A DNA stretch of 64,000 nucleotides from Tropicimonas sp. IMCC34011 (GCF_003390865.1 NZ_QMEJ01000003.1:372001-436000); one strand, 5' to 3'. Numbered from the stretch's first letter, positions 18,083-27,309 are shown. Notes: generated from the letters alone by a model not told the origin. Made by a program: numbers and translations.

Positions 18083-18271
18083 GTTCACCCTCTTTCTGAG
18101 GCCGGACCATTCCGGTTTCTCCGGCTGGGCCCCTCATGCAGCACGAGCTCCTAAGATTGTCTTACCGGGTGCCCGCCGGATCGCCGCCAGGCGAGCGGGA
18201 TCGGTAAAATGCCGACCTTTACCCGCCGTTCAGATTTGGGCCCCAGAACGGTTCAGGTGCAGAGGCGGAGA
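18083..18271. promoter_or_regulatory. Divergent control region of the glycan operon and the EAL gene
   Basis: 189 bases between divergent starts. It contains a small perfect inverted repeat TAAGA-TTG-TCTTA at 18151-18163. No confident -35/-10 pair is seen. If the repeat is an operator it could link c-di-GMP turnover and glycan synthesis, but this is speculative. Confidence 0.35.
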
Positions 18272-19120
18272 ATGGGGACAATCATGGGATACGGTGCGGA
18301 AACGTATGTGGCGACGCAGGATTCGAGCCCGCTTGCAGCGGCAATCGCGCAGAGGGACCTGAATGTCCTTCGCATGGTGGAGACGGCTCTTGAACGGGGC
18401 GACGTGCTGCTGGCGTTCCAGCCCATCGTCGATTCGAAACGAACGGGTCAGATCGCGTTCCATGAAGGGCTGATCCGCGTCATGGACGAGACCGGACGCA
18501 TCATCCCCGCGCGGGATTTCATCGGTGCATGCGAAACGAACAGGATCGGCCGACAACTCGACACAGTGGCCCTGCGCCTCGGACTGCGTGCGCTGAGCGA
18601 AACGCCGTCGCTCCGCCTCGCGATCAACATGTCGGCGCGTTCGATCGGGTACCGCCCCTGGATCCGGGAACTCGAACGAGGTCTCGCGCTCGATCCCACT
18701 GTTGCAGAGAGGTTGATCATCGAAATCACGGAATCGTCCGCGATGCTGATGCCTGACATCACCACGATCTTCATGCAGGACCTTCAGCAGAGGGGCGTCT
18801 GCTTTGCGCTCGATGATTTCGGGGCGGGATACACCTCGTTCCGGTACCTGCGGGATTTCGACTTCGACATCATCAAGATCGCGGGAGAGTTCATTGGCGG
18901 GATCAGCACGAATCCCGACAATCGCGTTCTCGCACAGGCGCTGGTCGGCATTGCTCGACACTTCGAGATGTTCACCGTGGCCGAGGCCGTGGAAACCGAG
19001 GCCGATGCAAAAGTCCTTCAGGACATTGGTGTCGATTGCATGCAGGGCTACTATTTCGGGATGCCGACGACGTGGCCGCCGCAGCCCGGGGTCCCCGCCA
19101 TGGCAACGCTCGCCGGCTGA
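18272..19120 (+). CDS. Stand-alone EAL-domain cyclic-di-GMP phosphodiesterase
   Basis: 282 residues, almost entirely one EAL domain, without GGDEF, PAS or membrane segments. The signature is EGL (65-67, FHEGLIR) instead of EAL. The other catalytic residues are present: N119 (INMS), E154 (ITES), DDFG (181-184), K202 (IKIAG), E238/E241 (AEAVET) and Q258 (QGYYFG). It should therefore hydrolyse c-di-GMP. Start chosen at 18272 with CGGAG before it; ATG at 18284 and an upstream ATG at 18209 are alternatives. It diverges from the glycan operon. Confidence 0.88.
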   Translation: MGTIMGYGAETYVATQDSSPLAAAIAQRDLNVLRMVETALERGDVLLAFQPIVDSKRTGQIAFHEGLIRVMDETGRIIPARDFIGACETNRIGRQLDTVALRLGLRALSETPSLRLAINMSARSIGYRPWIRELERGLALDPTVAERLIIEITESSAMLMPDITTIFMQDLQQRGVCFALDDFGAGYTSFRYLRDFDFDIIKIAGEFIGGISTNPDNRVLAQALVGIARHFEMFTVAEAVETEADAKVLQDIGVDCMQGYYFGMPTTWPPQPGVPAMATLAG

Positions 19121-19245
19121 GAGTTCGGAGGGTCTCGGCGCCAAGCCTGCAGTTGCGTGACGTCGCGCCAGCGCCTACGCATGGTCCTGAGAGGCCGCTG
19201 GGAGGCAGACGTCCCGGTCGGCTGCAGACTTGAGAGGAGACCCCC

Positions 19246-20421
19246 ATGACCAACGTCGTCATCGCGTCCGCCGCGCGCACCCCGGTCGGCAGCTTTCTCG
19301 GATCGTTCGCGAACACGCCGGCGCACGATCTCGGAGCCGCCGTGCTTCAGGAACTGGTTGCCCGTGCCGGCATCGACAAGTCCGAGGTGAGCGAGACGAT
19401 TCTTGGTCAGGTCCTCACCGCGGCACAAGGTCAGAACCCTGCCCGGCAGGCGCATATCAATGCCGGCCTTCCTCAGGAAAGCGCCGCCTGGGGTATCAAC
19501 CAGGTGTGCGGGTCCGGCCTCCGCGCGGTTGCGTTGGCAGCGCAGCATATCCAGCTTGGCGATGCGGCGATCGTTGCCGCAGGTGGCCAGGAGAACATGT
19601 CCCTCGCGCCCCACGCCGCCTCGATCCGCCAGGGGCAGAAAATGGGCGATCTGCAATATGTCGACACGATGATCCGCGACGGTCTCTGGGATGCCTTCAA
19701 CGGTTACCACATGGGTCAGACCGCCGAGAATGTCGCCGAGAAGTGGCAGATCGGCAGGGAGCAGCAGGATGAGTTCGCCGTAGCCAGCCAGAACAAGGCG
19801 GAAGCCGCGCAGAACGAGGGCAAGTTCCAGGACGAGATCGTTGCCTTCACCATCAAGACCCGCAAGGGCGATATCGTCGTCGACAAGGACGAGTACATCC
19901 GCCACGGCGCAACGATCGAGGCGATGCAGAAGCTGCGTCCCGCCTTTGCCAAGGATGGCACGGTCACCGCGGCGAACGCGTCGGGTCTGAATGACGGCGC
20001 TGCGGGCGCGCTCCTGATGTCGGCCGACGAGGCGGAGAAGCGCGGCATCGAGCCGCTCGCGCGTATTGCAAGCTACGCCACCGCCGGCCTCGATCCCGCG
20101 ATCATGGGCGCAGGGCCCATTCATGCCAGCCGCAAGGCCTTGGACAAGGCCGGCTGGTCCGTCGGGGATCTCGATCTCGTCGAGGCGAACGAGGCCTTCG
20201 CCGCGCAGGCCTGCGCGGTCAACAAGGAAATGGGCTGGGATCCGGCGATCGTGAACGTGAACGGCGGTGCCATTGCCATTGGCCACCCGATCGGCGCGTC
20301 CGGGGCGCGCGTGCTCAACACTCTGCTCTTCGAAATGAAGCGGCGCGGTGCGAAAAAGGGGCTCGCAACCCTCTGCATCGGCGGCGGGATGGGCGTTGCG
20401 ATGTGTCTCGAACGCCCCTGA
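19246..20421 (+). CDS. phaA: Acetyl-CoA C-acetyltransferase (beta-ketothiolase)
   Basis: 391 residues catalysing condensation of two acetyl-CoA to acetoacetyl-CoA, the first step of polyhydroxybutyrate synthesis. Active-site Cys88 ([10 protein letters not shown]), His347 (GHPIG) and Cys377 (CIGGGMG) are in place. Length and sequence fit biosynthetic thiolases (PhaA/AtoB). GAGAGGAG lies 6-8 bases before the ATG. It leads a likely operon with a patatin-like gene and phaB. Confidence 0.96.
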   Translation: MTNVVIASAARTPVGSFLGSFANTPAHDLGAAVLQELVARAGIDKSEVSETILGQVLTAAQGQNPARQAHINAGLPQESAAWGINQVCGSGLRAVALAAQHIQLGDAAIVAAGGQENMSLAPHAASIRQGQKMGDLQYVDTMIRDGLWDAFNGYHMGQTAENVAEKWQIGREQQDEFAVASQNKAEAAQNEGKFQDEIVAFTIKTRKGDIVVDKDEYIRHGATIEAMQKLRPAFAKDGTVTAANASGLNDGAAGALLMSADEAEKRGIEPLARIASYATAGLDPAIMGAGPIHASRKALDKAGWSVGDLDLVEANEAFAAQACAVNKEMGWDPAIVNVNGGAIAIGHPIGASGARVLNTLLFEMKRRGAKKGLATLCIGGGMGVAMCLERP

Positions 20422-20428
20422 TCGCCCC

Positions 20429-21289
20429 ATGAGCGTTGACAAGCTACCCGCCCGTCCGGATCAGATCGTATTCTCGGGCGGGGGGCTGAGATGCTTTTGG
20501 CAGGGCGGCTTCATGTCCGTTCTGGGCCGGGAACGGCGCGTGGCGCCCGAACGGGTTTGCGGGGTATCGGGGGGCGCGCTATCTGCCGCGGTCTTCCTCG
20601 GCGGGCGGGAGCGCGATCTCCTCGATCGAATGTGCGAGGCCTTCGCTGCGCAGGATCGCAACGTCGATCTGTTCGACGCAAAAAGCGGCCGCATTACGCC
20701 CCATCAGGAAATCTACTGCCGCGTGGTGAAGGACGTTCTCGACGCCGAGGCGGAGGCGCGCGTTGCAGAGGGGCCCTCTCTGCAGATCCTCATCGCCCAC
20801 CCGCCGCTCGCCGCCGCTCCCGCGCTCGGCGGGGTCGCCATGGCGGCGGCGTACGAAGCGGAGCTCCACGTGAATGGGTCTCCCCATTTCGGCTGGGCCG
20901 AGAAAATGGGGCTGACCTCCGAACTGGTGGATGCCAACCAAGCGGCCCGGCAGGGGAAGCTTGCCGATCTGGTCTGCGCGGCGGCGGTCATTCCGCCCGT
21001 TTTCCTCCCTCCGGACTGGAACGGCAGGCCCACGATCGACGGCGGGATGGCCGATCAGGCGCCGATGCCCGATCCGGATGAGGGAACCACGCTGGTGCTG
21101 CTGACGCGCGAATATCCCAACGTGCCGGACGCACCGGGGCGGCACTACGTCGTGCCTCGCGGCGAGACCCCGGCCGACAAGATCGATTTCACCGATGGCG
21201 AGAAGCTGAGGGACACCTGGACCCAGGGTGAGCGCGATGCGGAACACTATCTCGCAGAGGTAGACAGGCAGTCAGCCGCGACGGCATAG
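20429..21289 (+). CDS. Patatin-like phospholipase in the PHB operon
   Basis: 286 residues with the patatin oxyanion loop GGGLRCFWQGG (17-27), nucleophile elbow GVSGG (Ser48) and catalytic DGGMADQ near residue 204, giving the Ser-Asp dyad. No signal peptide, so an intracellular acyl hydrolase. It starts 8 bases after the phaA stop and is followed 51 bases later by phaB. This suggests a link to PHB granule metabolism or membrane-lipid turnover; the substrate is unknown. The in-frame extension upstream of 20429 lies within phaA and is rejected. Confidence 0.88.
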   Translation: MSVDKLPARPDQIVFSGGGLRCFWQGGFMSVLGRERRVAPERVCGVSGGALSAAVFLGGRERDLLDRMCEAFAAQDRNVDLFDAKSGRITPHQEIYCRVVKDVLDAEAEARVAEGPSLQILIAHPPLAAAPALGGVAMAAAYEAELHVNGSPHFGWAEKMGLTSELVDANQAARQGKLADLVCAAAVIPPVFLPPDWNGRPTIDGGMADQAPMPDPDEGTTLVLLTREYPNVPDAPGRHYVVPRGETPADKIDFTDGEKLRDTWTQGERDAEHYLAEVDRQSAATA

Positions 21290-21339
21290 TCACCGAAAGG
21301 ACCGGCGGACCGCCGGAGCACACTACCTGGGAGGATTTC

Positions 21340-22068
21340 ATGGGACGCATCGCCGTAGTCACGGGGGGCTCGCGCGGAATTGGGGCCGCCATCTCCAAGG
21401 CCTTGATGGCAGAGGGATATACCGTCGCCGCAACCTATGGGGGCAATGAGGTCGCGGCGAGTGCCTTCACCGAGGAGACGGGGATCCGGACATACAAATG
21501 GTCCGTTGCGGATTACGATGCCTGCAAGGCGGGGATCGCTGCGATCGAGGCGGATCTCGACGGACCGGTCGAGGTGCTGGTCAACAATGCGGGGATCACC
21601 CGCGATGCGATGTTCCACAAGATGACGCCGGAGCAGTGGCGTGAGGTAATCGACACGAATCTCAACGGGGTCTTCAACATGACGCATGTCGTCTGGCCGG
21701 GGATGCGCGAGCGAAAGTTCGGGCGGGTCGTCAACATCAGCTCGATCAACGGTCAGAAGGGGCAGGCCGGACAGGCGAACTACTCCGCAGCCAAGGCGGG
21801 GGATCTCGGGTTCACCAAGTCGCTTGCGCAGGAGGGCGCGCGCGCCGGGATCACGGTGAACGCGATCTGCCCGGGCTACATCGCGACCGAGATGGTCAAG
21901 GCCATCGACGATAAGGTGCTGAACGAGCGGATCATCCCGCAGATCCCCGTCGGTCGGCTCGGCGAGCCCGAGGAGATCGCGCGCTGCGTCACGTTCCTCG
22001 CCTCGGACGACGCGGGCTTCATTACCGGCTCGACGATCACCGCGAACGGAGCCCAGTTCTTCGTCTAA
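21340..22068 (+). CDS. phaB: Acetoacetyl-CoA reductase (NADPH)
   Basis: 242 residues, classical short-chain dehydrogenase. The cofactor loop TGGSRGIG is at 8-15, NNAGITRDAMFHKM follows, and the catalytic YxxxK is in ANYSAAKAG. The segment VFNMTHVVWPGMRERKFGRVVNISS and the block QKGQAGQANYSAAKAG are typical of PhaB. It reduces acetoacetyl-CoA to (R)-3-hydroxybutyryl-CoA for PHB synthase. No phaC is in the window. GGGAGG lies before the start. Confidence 0.95.
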   Translation: MGRIAVVTGGSRGIGAAISKALMAEGYTVAATYGGNEVAASAFTEETGIRTYKWSVADYDACKAGIAAIEADLDGPVEVLVNNAGITRDAMFHKMTPEQWREVIDTNLNGVFNMTHVVWPGMRERKFGRVVNISSINGQKGQAGQANYSAAKAGDLGFTKSLAQEGARAGITVNAICPGYIATEMVKAIDDKVLNERIIPQIPVGRLGEPEEIARCVTFLASDDAGFITGSTITANGAQFFV

Positions 22069-22164
22069 AGTGTGCTCTGGCGCACGACGTCTGCGGCGCC
22101 TTGCGTGTTTTCGCACGGGCGCCGCGGCTTTACCTCCTTGGTCAGCTCGATGCAGGAGGTTGCC

Positions 22165-23082
22165 ATGCTGCCCGTGAACGGATTGCACCACGTGACGTCG
22201 CTGGCCGGAGATGCCCAGCGAAACAACGATTTTTTCACCAAGACGCTCGGATTGCGCCGGGTCAAGAAGACGGTGAACTTCGACGCGCCGGATGTGTACC
22301 ACCTCTATTACGGGGATGAGATCGGCACGCCGGGTACAGTCATGACCCACTTTCCCTTCCAGAATGCCGCCCCTGGCACGCGCGGAACGGGCGAGGCGGG
22401 CGAGATCTCCTTCTCCGTGCCGCCCGGCTCGCTCGGGGACTGGGAGGCGCGGCTCTCGGATCATTCACCGGTGCGCAGCACGGCGTTCGGCGCCGGCAAG
22501 CTGGCGTTCACCGGTCCCGACGGCGACGCGCTGGCGCTGGTGGAGGCCGAGGACGATCGCGCGCCGTGGACCGGACAGCTACCCGCGGATCTGGCGATCC
22601 GGGGCTTCCATTCGGTTCGGCTCGTCCTGACCGAAACGGAACCGACCCGGAAGGTGCTGGAGGCGCTCGGCTTTGCGGCCCAGGCGGAGGAAGACGGCAT
22701 CGTCCGCATGGCCTCGGGCGATGGCGGGGCCGGCTACCTCATCGACCTCGAGGCGCGCCCGGATCTTCCTGCCGCGCGCCAAAGTGCCGGCTCGGTTCAC
22801 CATGTGGCGTTCCGCGTGGCGGATCGGGCCGCGCAGGACGAGGTGCGCGATGCGATGAGCGAGATCGGGATGAAGGTCACGCCGTCCATCGATCGCGATT
22901 ACTTCCACGCGATCTACTTTCGCAGTCCCGGCGGCGTCCTCTTCGAAGTCGCGACCGACGAGCCCGGGTTCACAAGGGATGAAGACGTGGCCACGCTCGG
23001 AACGGCTCTCAAGCTGCCGGAGCAGCACGCGCACCTGAGGGATCAACTGGAGGCCGGTGTCCTGCCGACGATCCGGGACTGA
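22165..23082 (+). CDS. VOC-family ring-cleaving dioxygenase/glyoxalase
   Basis: 305 residues with two vicinal-oxygen-chelate modules. The start GLHHVTSLAGDAQRNNDFFTKTLGLR and VHHVAFRVAD carry metal-ligand histidines, and GVLFEVATDEPGF supplies the C-terminal glutamate. This pattern matches the MhqO/LinE-type ring-cleaving dioxygenase group. The substrate (hydroquinones or similar) is inferred from the family. AGGAGG ends 5-6 bases before the ATG at 22165; the longer frame from 22072 has no homology support. Confidence 0.87.
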   Translation: MLPVNGLHHVTSLAGDAQRNNDFFTKTLGLRRVKKTVNFDAPDVYHLYYGDEIGTPGTVMTHFPFQNAAPGTRGTGEAGEISFSVPPGSLGDWEARLSDHSPVRSTAFGAGKLAFTGPDGDALALVEAEDDRAPWTGQLPADLAIRGFHSVRLVLTETEPTRKVLEALGFAAQAEEDGIVRMASGDGGAGYLIDLEARPDLPAARQSAGSVHHVAFRVADRAAQDEVRDAMSEIGMKVTPSIDRDYFHAIYFRSPGGVLFEVATDEPGFTRDEDVATLGTALKLPEQHAHLRDQLEAGVLPTIRD

Positions 23083-23098
23083 CCGATTGCAGGACAGC

Positions 23099-23127
23099 AA
23101 AAAGCGCGCGAGCCACGGCTCGCGCGC
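23099..23127 (-). terminator. Terminator of the DUF465 gene
   Basis: Stem GCGCGCGAGCC/GGCTCGCGCGC (23104-23114 with 23117-23127), followed on the minus strand by TTTTT (23103-23099). It lies 16 bases past the DUF465 stop. Confidence 0.85.
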
Positions 23128-23142
23128 CGATACTGGTGAGGG

Positions 23143-23304
23143 TTACGAGAGGCGGCTGATCTCTTCCTTCAGGGCCAGCTTGCGCTTTTTCATGCGCGCG
23201 ATCTCGAGCGGATCGGAGGCGGGGGCGCGCTGTGCCTGCTCCACCTCAGCCGAAAGGGCCTGATGTTTGCGCCGGAGCTCCTGAACGTGGGAACTGACTG
23301 ACAT
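23143..23304 (-). CDS. DUF465 (YdcH-family) small protein
   Basis: 53 residues: MSVSSHVQELRRKHQAL followed by a heptad-rich helix and the conserved KKRKLALKEEISRL end. This is the DUF465/YdcH signature, a short coiled-coil helical hairpin of unknown function that is widespread in proteobacteria. AAGGAG precedes the ATG at 23304 by 8 bases. The 5' untranslated part holds a GCCGGA-TTG-TCCGGC hairpin. Monocistronic with its own terminator. Confidence 0.85.
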   Translation of the reverse strand: MSVSSHVQELRRKHQALSAEVEQAQRAPASDPLEIARMKKRKLALKEEISRLS

Positions 23305-23435
23305 CGGTCTCTCTCCTTCTCGATAAGGCCGGACAATCCGGCACCAAAGATTGCAGCACGTTTCCCGAGTCGTGTCACGCGCCTGATACATTCCATCCTG
23401 TACCCTTAGCGTGACGGCAATTTATTACCGATACC

Positions 23436-24206
23436 TTAAGATCCGGGGGCGATAAATTGCGCGCCGTCCCTCAGGATCGCCGAGGCGGCCGATGTAAAAT
23501 CGTCGCCGTCGCTTATATGGGCGGGCCCCTCGTGAAGAATGAAGGGCGCGGCCAGTTCGAGCGCGCCGCGGCCGCCCTTGCGCCCGTTGAGCAGGACGAG
23601 GCGCGCGAGGTGTCCCGCGCGGCCCGCGATGGGCTGAATGCGCAGACTGCCGAAGCCGGCATGCTCGGCGGCACCCAGGAGATCCCCCAGCCGGTCCGCC
23701 CGCTGAATGAACGTGAGCCAGCCGCCGGGGCGCAGGCGTTTCGCGGCAAGGTGCGTCCAGGCCGCGAGTGGGACGTCCTCCCGCATCGCGCTGTCGCGGT
23801 AGGCATCGGTGGCGGCTGTCGCGCGGGCGGCGTCGAAGTAGGGCGGATTGGCGATGACGTGGTCGAAGGACATCGCCTTGAGGGCCGGCGGCGGGGCGGC
23901 GATGTCCCCCGTCAGGACCTCCATCGCGATGCCCGCCGCGTCCGAGTTGCGGCGGGCGAGATCCGCGATGGCCGCGTCCCGCTCCAGCCCGGTCAGGTGC
24001 AGCCCCGGCACCCGCGTGGCGAGACAGAGGGCCGCGGTGCCGACACCACATCCCAGGTCGAGCACCGATTGCCCCGACTTTGCCGGGCAGGCGCTGGCGA
24101 GCAGGACCGCGTCGATCCCGGCGCGGAATCCCTTCGCCGGTTGCAGGAGGGTCAGGCGGCCGCCGAGGAAGGCGTCCCGCGTCAGGGGCTCAGCGGGCTC
24201 CGCCAT
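23436..24206 (-). CDS. tRNA1(Val) A37 N6-methyltransferase (TrmN6)-like methyltransferase
   Basis: 256 residues, class I SAM-dependent methyltransferase. The SAM loop VLDLGCGVG is at 48-56, and the N6-adenine signature NPPY is at 120-123 in HVIANPPYF. The overall pattern (LTRDAFLGGRLTLLQPAKGFRAGIDAVLLA) matches the COG4123/YfiC group, whose E. coli member methylates A37 of tRNA1-Val. A different nucleic-acid or protein substrate cannot be excluded. ATG at 24206 overlaps the end of the DUF2007 gene by 17 bases. Confidence 0.87.
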   Translation of the reverse strand: MAEPAEPLTRDAFLGGRLTLLQPAKGFRAGIDAVLLASACPAKSGQSVLDLGCGVGTAALCLATRVPGLHLTGLERDAAIADLARRNSDAAGIAMEVLTGDIAAPPPALKAMSFDHVIANPPYFDAARATAATDAYRDSAMREDVPLAAWTHLAAKRLRPGGWLTFIQRADRLGDLLGAAEHAGFGSLRIQPIAGRAGHLARLVLLNGRKGGRGALELAAPFILHEGPAHISDGDDFTSAASAILRDGAQFIAPGS

Positions 24207-24411
24207 CGTCGATCCCGTTGTCCCTGAGCGCCGCGCGGGCGAGGAAGGCGTCGCCATCGCGCACCATGAGGCGACGTGGAAGCACGCCGACCGACCCCTC
24301 CAGAACGCTCATGTGCTGGTCCATGGAGAAGACGTCGATTCCCTCGCCCTCGAGAATCGCGGTGGCATAGGCGATGACCGTCGGGTCGGTGGTTCTGAGT
24401 ATCTCTTTCAT
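24190..24411 (-). CDS. DUF2007-domain protein
   Basis: 73 residues: MKEILRTTDPTVIAYATAILEGEGI, then VFSMDQHMSVLEGSVG, then PRRLMV. This is the DUF2007 family (putative signal-transducing ferredoxin-like fold related to the PII-like superfamily); function unknown. An alternative ATG at 24423 would add MVHA. It overlaps the methyltransferase gene and is divergent from the polyprenyl synthase gene 57 bases away. Confidence 0.85.
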   Translation of the reverse strand: MKEILRTTDPTVIAYATAILEGEGIDVFSMDQHMSVLEGSVGVLPRRLMVRDGDAFLARAALRDNGIDDGGAR

Positions 24412-24468
24412 CGCGTGCACCATTGGCCTGTCTTGCGCCGCTGTCGAGGCTGCGGTACCGCGATTGAC

Positions 24469-25470
24469 ATGAGTTTTGACGATTTTTCCCGCAAGCCCCA
24501 TGATCGCCTCGCCGAGCTGATGGCGAAGGACATGGAAGGCGTGGGCGAGCTGATCCGCGCCCGCATGGCCTCCCGTCACGCGCCGCGCATTCCCGAGGTG
24601 ACGGCCCATCTGGTCGATGCCGGCGGCAAGCGGTTGCGTCCCCTGCTGACGCTCGCCTCGGCGCGGCTCTGCGGCTACGACGGCGAGGATCACCTGCGTC
24701 TCGCGGCGACGGTCGAGTTCATCCATACCGCGACGCTCCTGCATGACGATGTCGTCGACGAGAGCGGCCAGCGCCGCGGGCGGCCGACGGCGAACCTCTT
24801 GTGGGACAACAAGTCCTCCGTGCTCGTGGGGGATTACCTCTTCGCCCGGGCCTTCCAGCTCATGGTGGAGCCGGGGAACCTTCGCGTGCTCGATATCCTG
24901 TCGGGCGCGGCGGCGACCATCGCCGAGGGCGAGGTGCTGCAACTCACCGCCGCGCAGGACATCACCACCACGGAAGAGACCTACCTGCAGGTGATCCGCG
25001 GCAAGACCGCGGCGCTCTTCGCGGCGGCCTGCGAGGTCGGCGGGGTGATCGCCGGGCGGGACGAGACGGTCTCGAATGCGCTCCACGCCTATGGCGATGC
25101 GCTCGGCATCGCGTTCCAGATGGCCGACGACCTGCTCGACTGGCAGGGCGAGGGCGGTGCCATCGGCAAGAACGTGGGCGACGATTTCCGGGAGCGGAAG
25201 CTGACCCTGCCGGTGATCCGCGCCATCGCGGCGGCGGACGAGACCGAGCGGACATTCTGGGCCCGCACCATCGCAAAGGGTCAGCAGCAGGACGGCGACC
25301 TCGATGAGGCACAGCGTATCCTCGGGAAACACGGCGCCCTCGATGCGACGCGCCGGGAAGCCGAAGGCTGGGCGGACAAGGCGATCGCGTCCCTGGCGGA
25401 CCTGCCCGAGGGCGAGATCAAGGCCTGCATGACGGACCTTGCGCGCTACGTCGTGGCCCGGCTGACCTGA
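24469..25470 (+). CDS. ispB: Polyprenyl (octa/decaprenyl) diphosphate synthase
   Basis: 333 residues. Trans-prenyl chain elongation: the two Asp-rich motifs are LLHDDVVDE (residues 91-98) and MADDLLDWQGEG, with GGKRLRP at 52-58 for IPP binding. Small residues before the first motif (HTAT) fit long-chain synthases making the ubiquinone side chain; exact chain length cannot be read. The short divergent spacer to DUF2007 leaves little room for a leader, and no strong SD precedes ATG 24469. Confidence 0.93.
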   Translation: MSFDDFSRKPHDRLAELMAKDMEGVGELIRARMASRHAPRIPEVTAHLVDAGGKRLRPLLTLASARLCGYDGEDHLRLAATVEFIHTATLLHDDVVDESGQRRGRPTANLLWDNKSSVLVGDYLFARAFQLMVEPGNLRVLDILSGAAATIAEGEVLQLTAAQDITTTEETYLQVIRGKTAALFAAACEVGGVIAGRDETVSNALHAYGDALGIAFQMADDLLDWQGEGGAIGKNVGDDFRERKLTLPVIRAIAAADETERTFWARTIAKGQQQDGDLDEAQRILGKHGALDATRREAEGWADKAIASLADLPEGEIKACMTDLARYVVARLT

Positions 25471-25486
25471 GGCCTTCTTCCGCGCG

Positions 25487-26401
25487 TCAGTCGGCCCCGG
25501 CCACGCTGCGAAGCGTGTCGTCGAGCCAAAGCCGCGCCTCGTCGATCCGGGCCACGTAGGCGGCGACGGGCTCTTCGAGGGCAGGCGCGGTCATCGCGAT
25601 GCGCGGAGCCTCGAGATAGGTCATGAGCGCGAGGCCGAAGATCACGATGGCGATGGCGAGCCCGATGCGGCGGCCTCGTGCGGACCGCGCGCGGCGAAGG
25701 GCGCGGTCGCTCCGGGCGGCCTCCTCGGCTTCCTCGCCGACGGCACGCCCGCTATCCGCCGGATCGAGCGCGGTGTTGATCTCTTCGATGTCGGGAAGAA
25801 GCGTCCGTCTGGGGGCGACGCGGCGGGCGCGAACCTCGTCGTCCGGTCGCTCCAATGGGGGCTCTGGGTCCGGCGGTGTCCCGGCTGGCTGATCGGGCGA
25901 CGGTTCGGGCTCTGAAAAGGGATCCGGCTGCGAGGCAGGCTCCACTTCCGGCTCGGGATCAGGCTCCGGCGCGCGGACGATCTCGGGCGGGTCCATGGCG
26001 AACTCGTCCTGCATCTCGAGCGGCGCGGCGGCCTCTGCGCGGCGAGCGGCTTGCTCCCGGGCGGCTTCCTCGCGCAGGACGGCGAGGACCTTGGGGTCTA
26101 TTTCCCGCCGGCGCGGGCGTTCGGGCTGAACCGGGGGGAGATCGTCCTCGTCGTCGTATTCGGACGTGTACCCTTCAGGCTCTGGCTCCGCGTCCGGCGG
26201 GGCATCCGGCGTTGCGGGCTCCGGGGTCTCCGGCTCGCGGATCGCCTCGCCCAGCTCCTCGGCCAGCCCCCTGTCCCGCGACGGATGCAGCTGGAACCAG
26301 CTGTGACCGCAGCTCGAGCACTGGACGTCGCGGCCCTCATCGGGGACCGCTGCGTCGTCCACAACGTATTGCGCCCCGCAATTCGGGCAGATGAGCCGCA
26401 T
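25487..26401 (-). CDS. Zinc-ribbon (MJ0042-type) single-pass membrane protein
   Basis: 304 residues. N-terminal zinc finger with Cys5, Cys8, Cys28 and Cys31 (MRLICPNCGAQY...CSSCGHSW). A ~200-residue acidic, Pro/Glu-rich linker follows, then a basic stretch (RRARSARGRR) and one transmembrane helix (IGLAIAIVIFGLALMTYLEA), with ~40 residues outside. Function unknown. This protein type is typically found divergent from ftsEX in Rhodobacterales-like genomes. The start at 26401 places the zinc finger at the N-terminus; longer in-frame extensions are not supported. Confidence 0.85.
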   Translation of the reverse strand: MRLICPNCGAQYVVDDAAVPDEGRDVQCSSCGHSWFQLHPSRDRGLAEELGEAIREPETPEPATPDAPPDAEPEPEGYTSEYDDEDDLPPVQPERPRRREIDPKVLAVLREEAAREQAARRAEAAAPLEMQDEFAMDPPEIVRAPEPDPEPEVEPASQPDPFSEPEPSPDQPAGTPPDPEPPLERPDDEVRARRVAPRRTLLPDIEEINTALDPADSGRAVGEEAEEAARSDRALRRARSARGRRIGLAIAIVIFGLALMTYLEAPRIAMTAPALEEPVAAYVARIDEARLWLDDTLRSVAGAD

Positions 26402-26637
26402 CTTCAAGCACCCTTGCCGGCGGCGCGCACCGCCGCTCACCTTTGTTTCGAGCTCGAGCCTATCAGCGCGGCGCGAGGTTTCAAACACGGCGCGCCGCGG
26501 AAGTCCTTGGAATAGTGCCGAAAGGCACCGTCGCGCTTCCGCCGCCGTTGAAAGAGAGACAAGTCCCGTGCAGAAGAGGCCTGATGCGGCGCCTCGGGGA
26601 CGATCCCCGGCCCGCGGGGGCAGGGACGGCGCTTGGC

Positions 26638-27309
26638 GTGATTGAGTTCGACGATGTGGCCTACAGCTACGGCGGAGAGGCGCTGCTCTCCGGCGTGTCG
26701 GCCCGGATCGCGCCGGGTACGTTCCATTTCCTGACCGGTCCATCCGGCGCCGGCAAGACGACGCTGCTCAAGCTCGCCTACCTCCAGCTCCGGCCGACGG
26801 CCGGGCGCCTCTCCCTCTTCGGCAAGGACGTGACCGGGATCGAGCGGGACCAGGTCGCGCGCACGCGGCGGCGAATCGGGTTCGTCCATCAGGACTGCCA
26901 GTTCCTCGACCATCTGCCCATCGCGGAGAACGTCGCGCTGCCGCTCCTCGTCTCCGGGCGGGAGGCTTCCGGGGCGGATCTGGGGGACCTCTTGAGCTGG
27001 GTCGGCCTCTCCCGCCGCGCGGAGGCGCTGCCCCCCGAACTGTCGGGCGGGGAGCGGCAGAGGGCGGCGCTGGCGCGGGCGGTGATGAGCGATCCGGAGA
27101 TCGTCATCGCGGACGAGCCGACGGGGAACGTCGACTGGGAGATGTCCCTGCGGCTGCTCACGCTCCTTGTCGAGCTCAACCGGATGGGAAAGACCATCCT
27201 CGTCGCCACCCATGATCTCACGCTGATCCGGCAGGCCAAGGCGCAGGTCTCCGCCCGCGTCCTGCGCGTCGGCGGCGGCACGATGGTTCCGGCGGGGGCG
27301 GAGCTGTGA
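26638..27309 (+). CDS. ftsE: Cell-division ATP-binding protein FtsE
   Basis: ABC ATPase of about 223 residues, partner of FtsX in controlling septal peptidoglycan hydrolases. Walker A GPSGAGKTT, Q-loop FVHQDCQFLDHLP, signature LSGGERQR, Walker B IVIADEPTGNVD and switch ATHD are all present. I use GTG 26638 because it aligns with the usual FtsE N-terminus (MIEFDDVAYSY). An ATG at 26584 with AGAAGAGG just upstream would add 18 residues and is a real alternative. ftsX starts inside its stop region (GTGA). Confidence 0.92.
   Translation: MIEFDDVAYSYGGEALLSGVSARIAPGTFHFLTGPSGAGKTTLLKLAYLQLRPTAGRLSLFGKDVTGIERDQVARTRRRIGFVHQDCQFLDHLPIAENVALPLLVSGREASGADLGDLLSWVGLSRRAEALPPELSGGERQRAALARAVMSDPEIVIADEPTGNVDWEMSLRLLTLLVELNRMGKTILVATHDLTLIRQAKAQVSARVLRVGGGTMVPAGAEL

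Noticed and set aside
22069-22164. Extension of the VOC dioxygenase to 22072
   Set aside because: No SD there and no homology; AGGAGG precedes the ATG at 22165.
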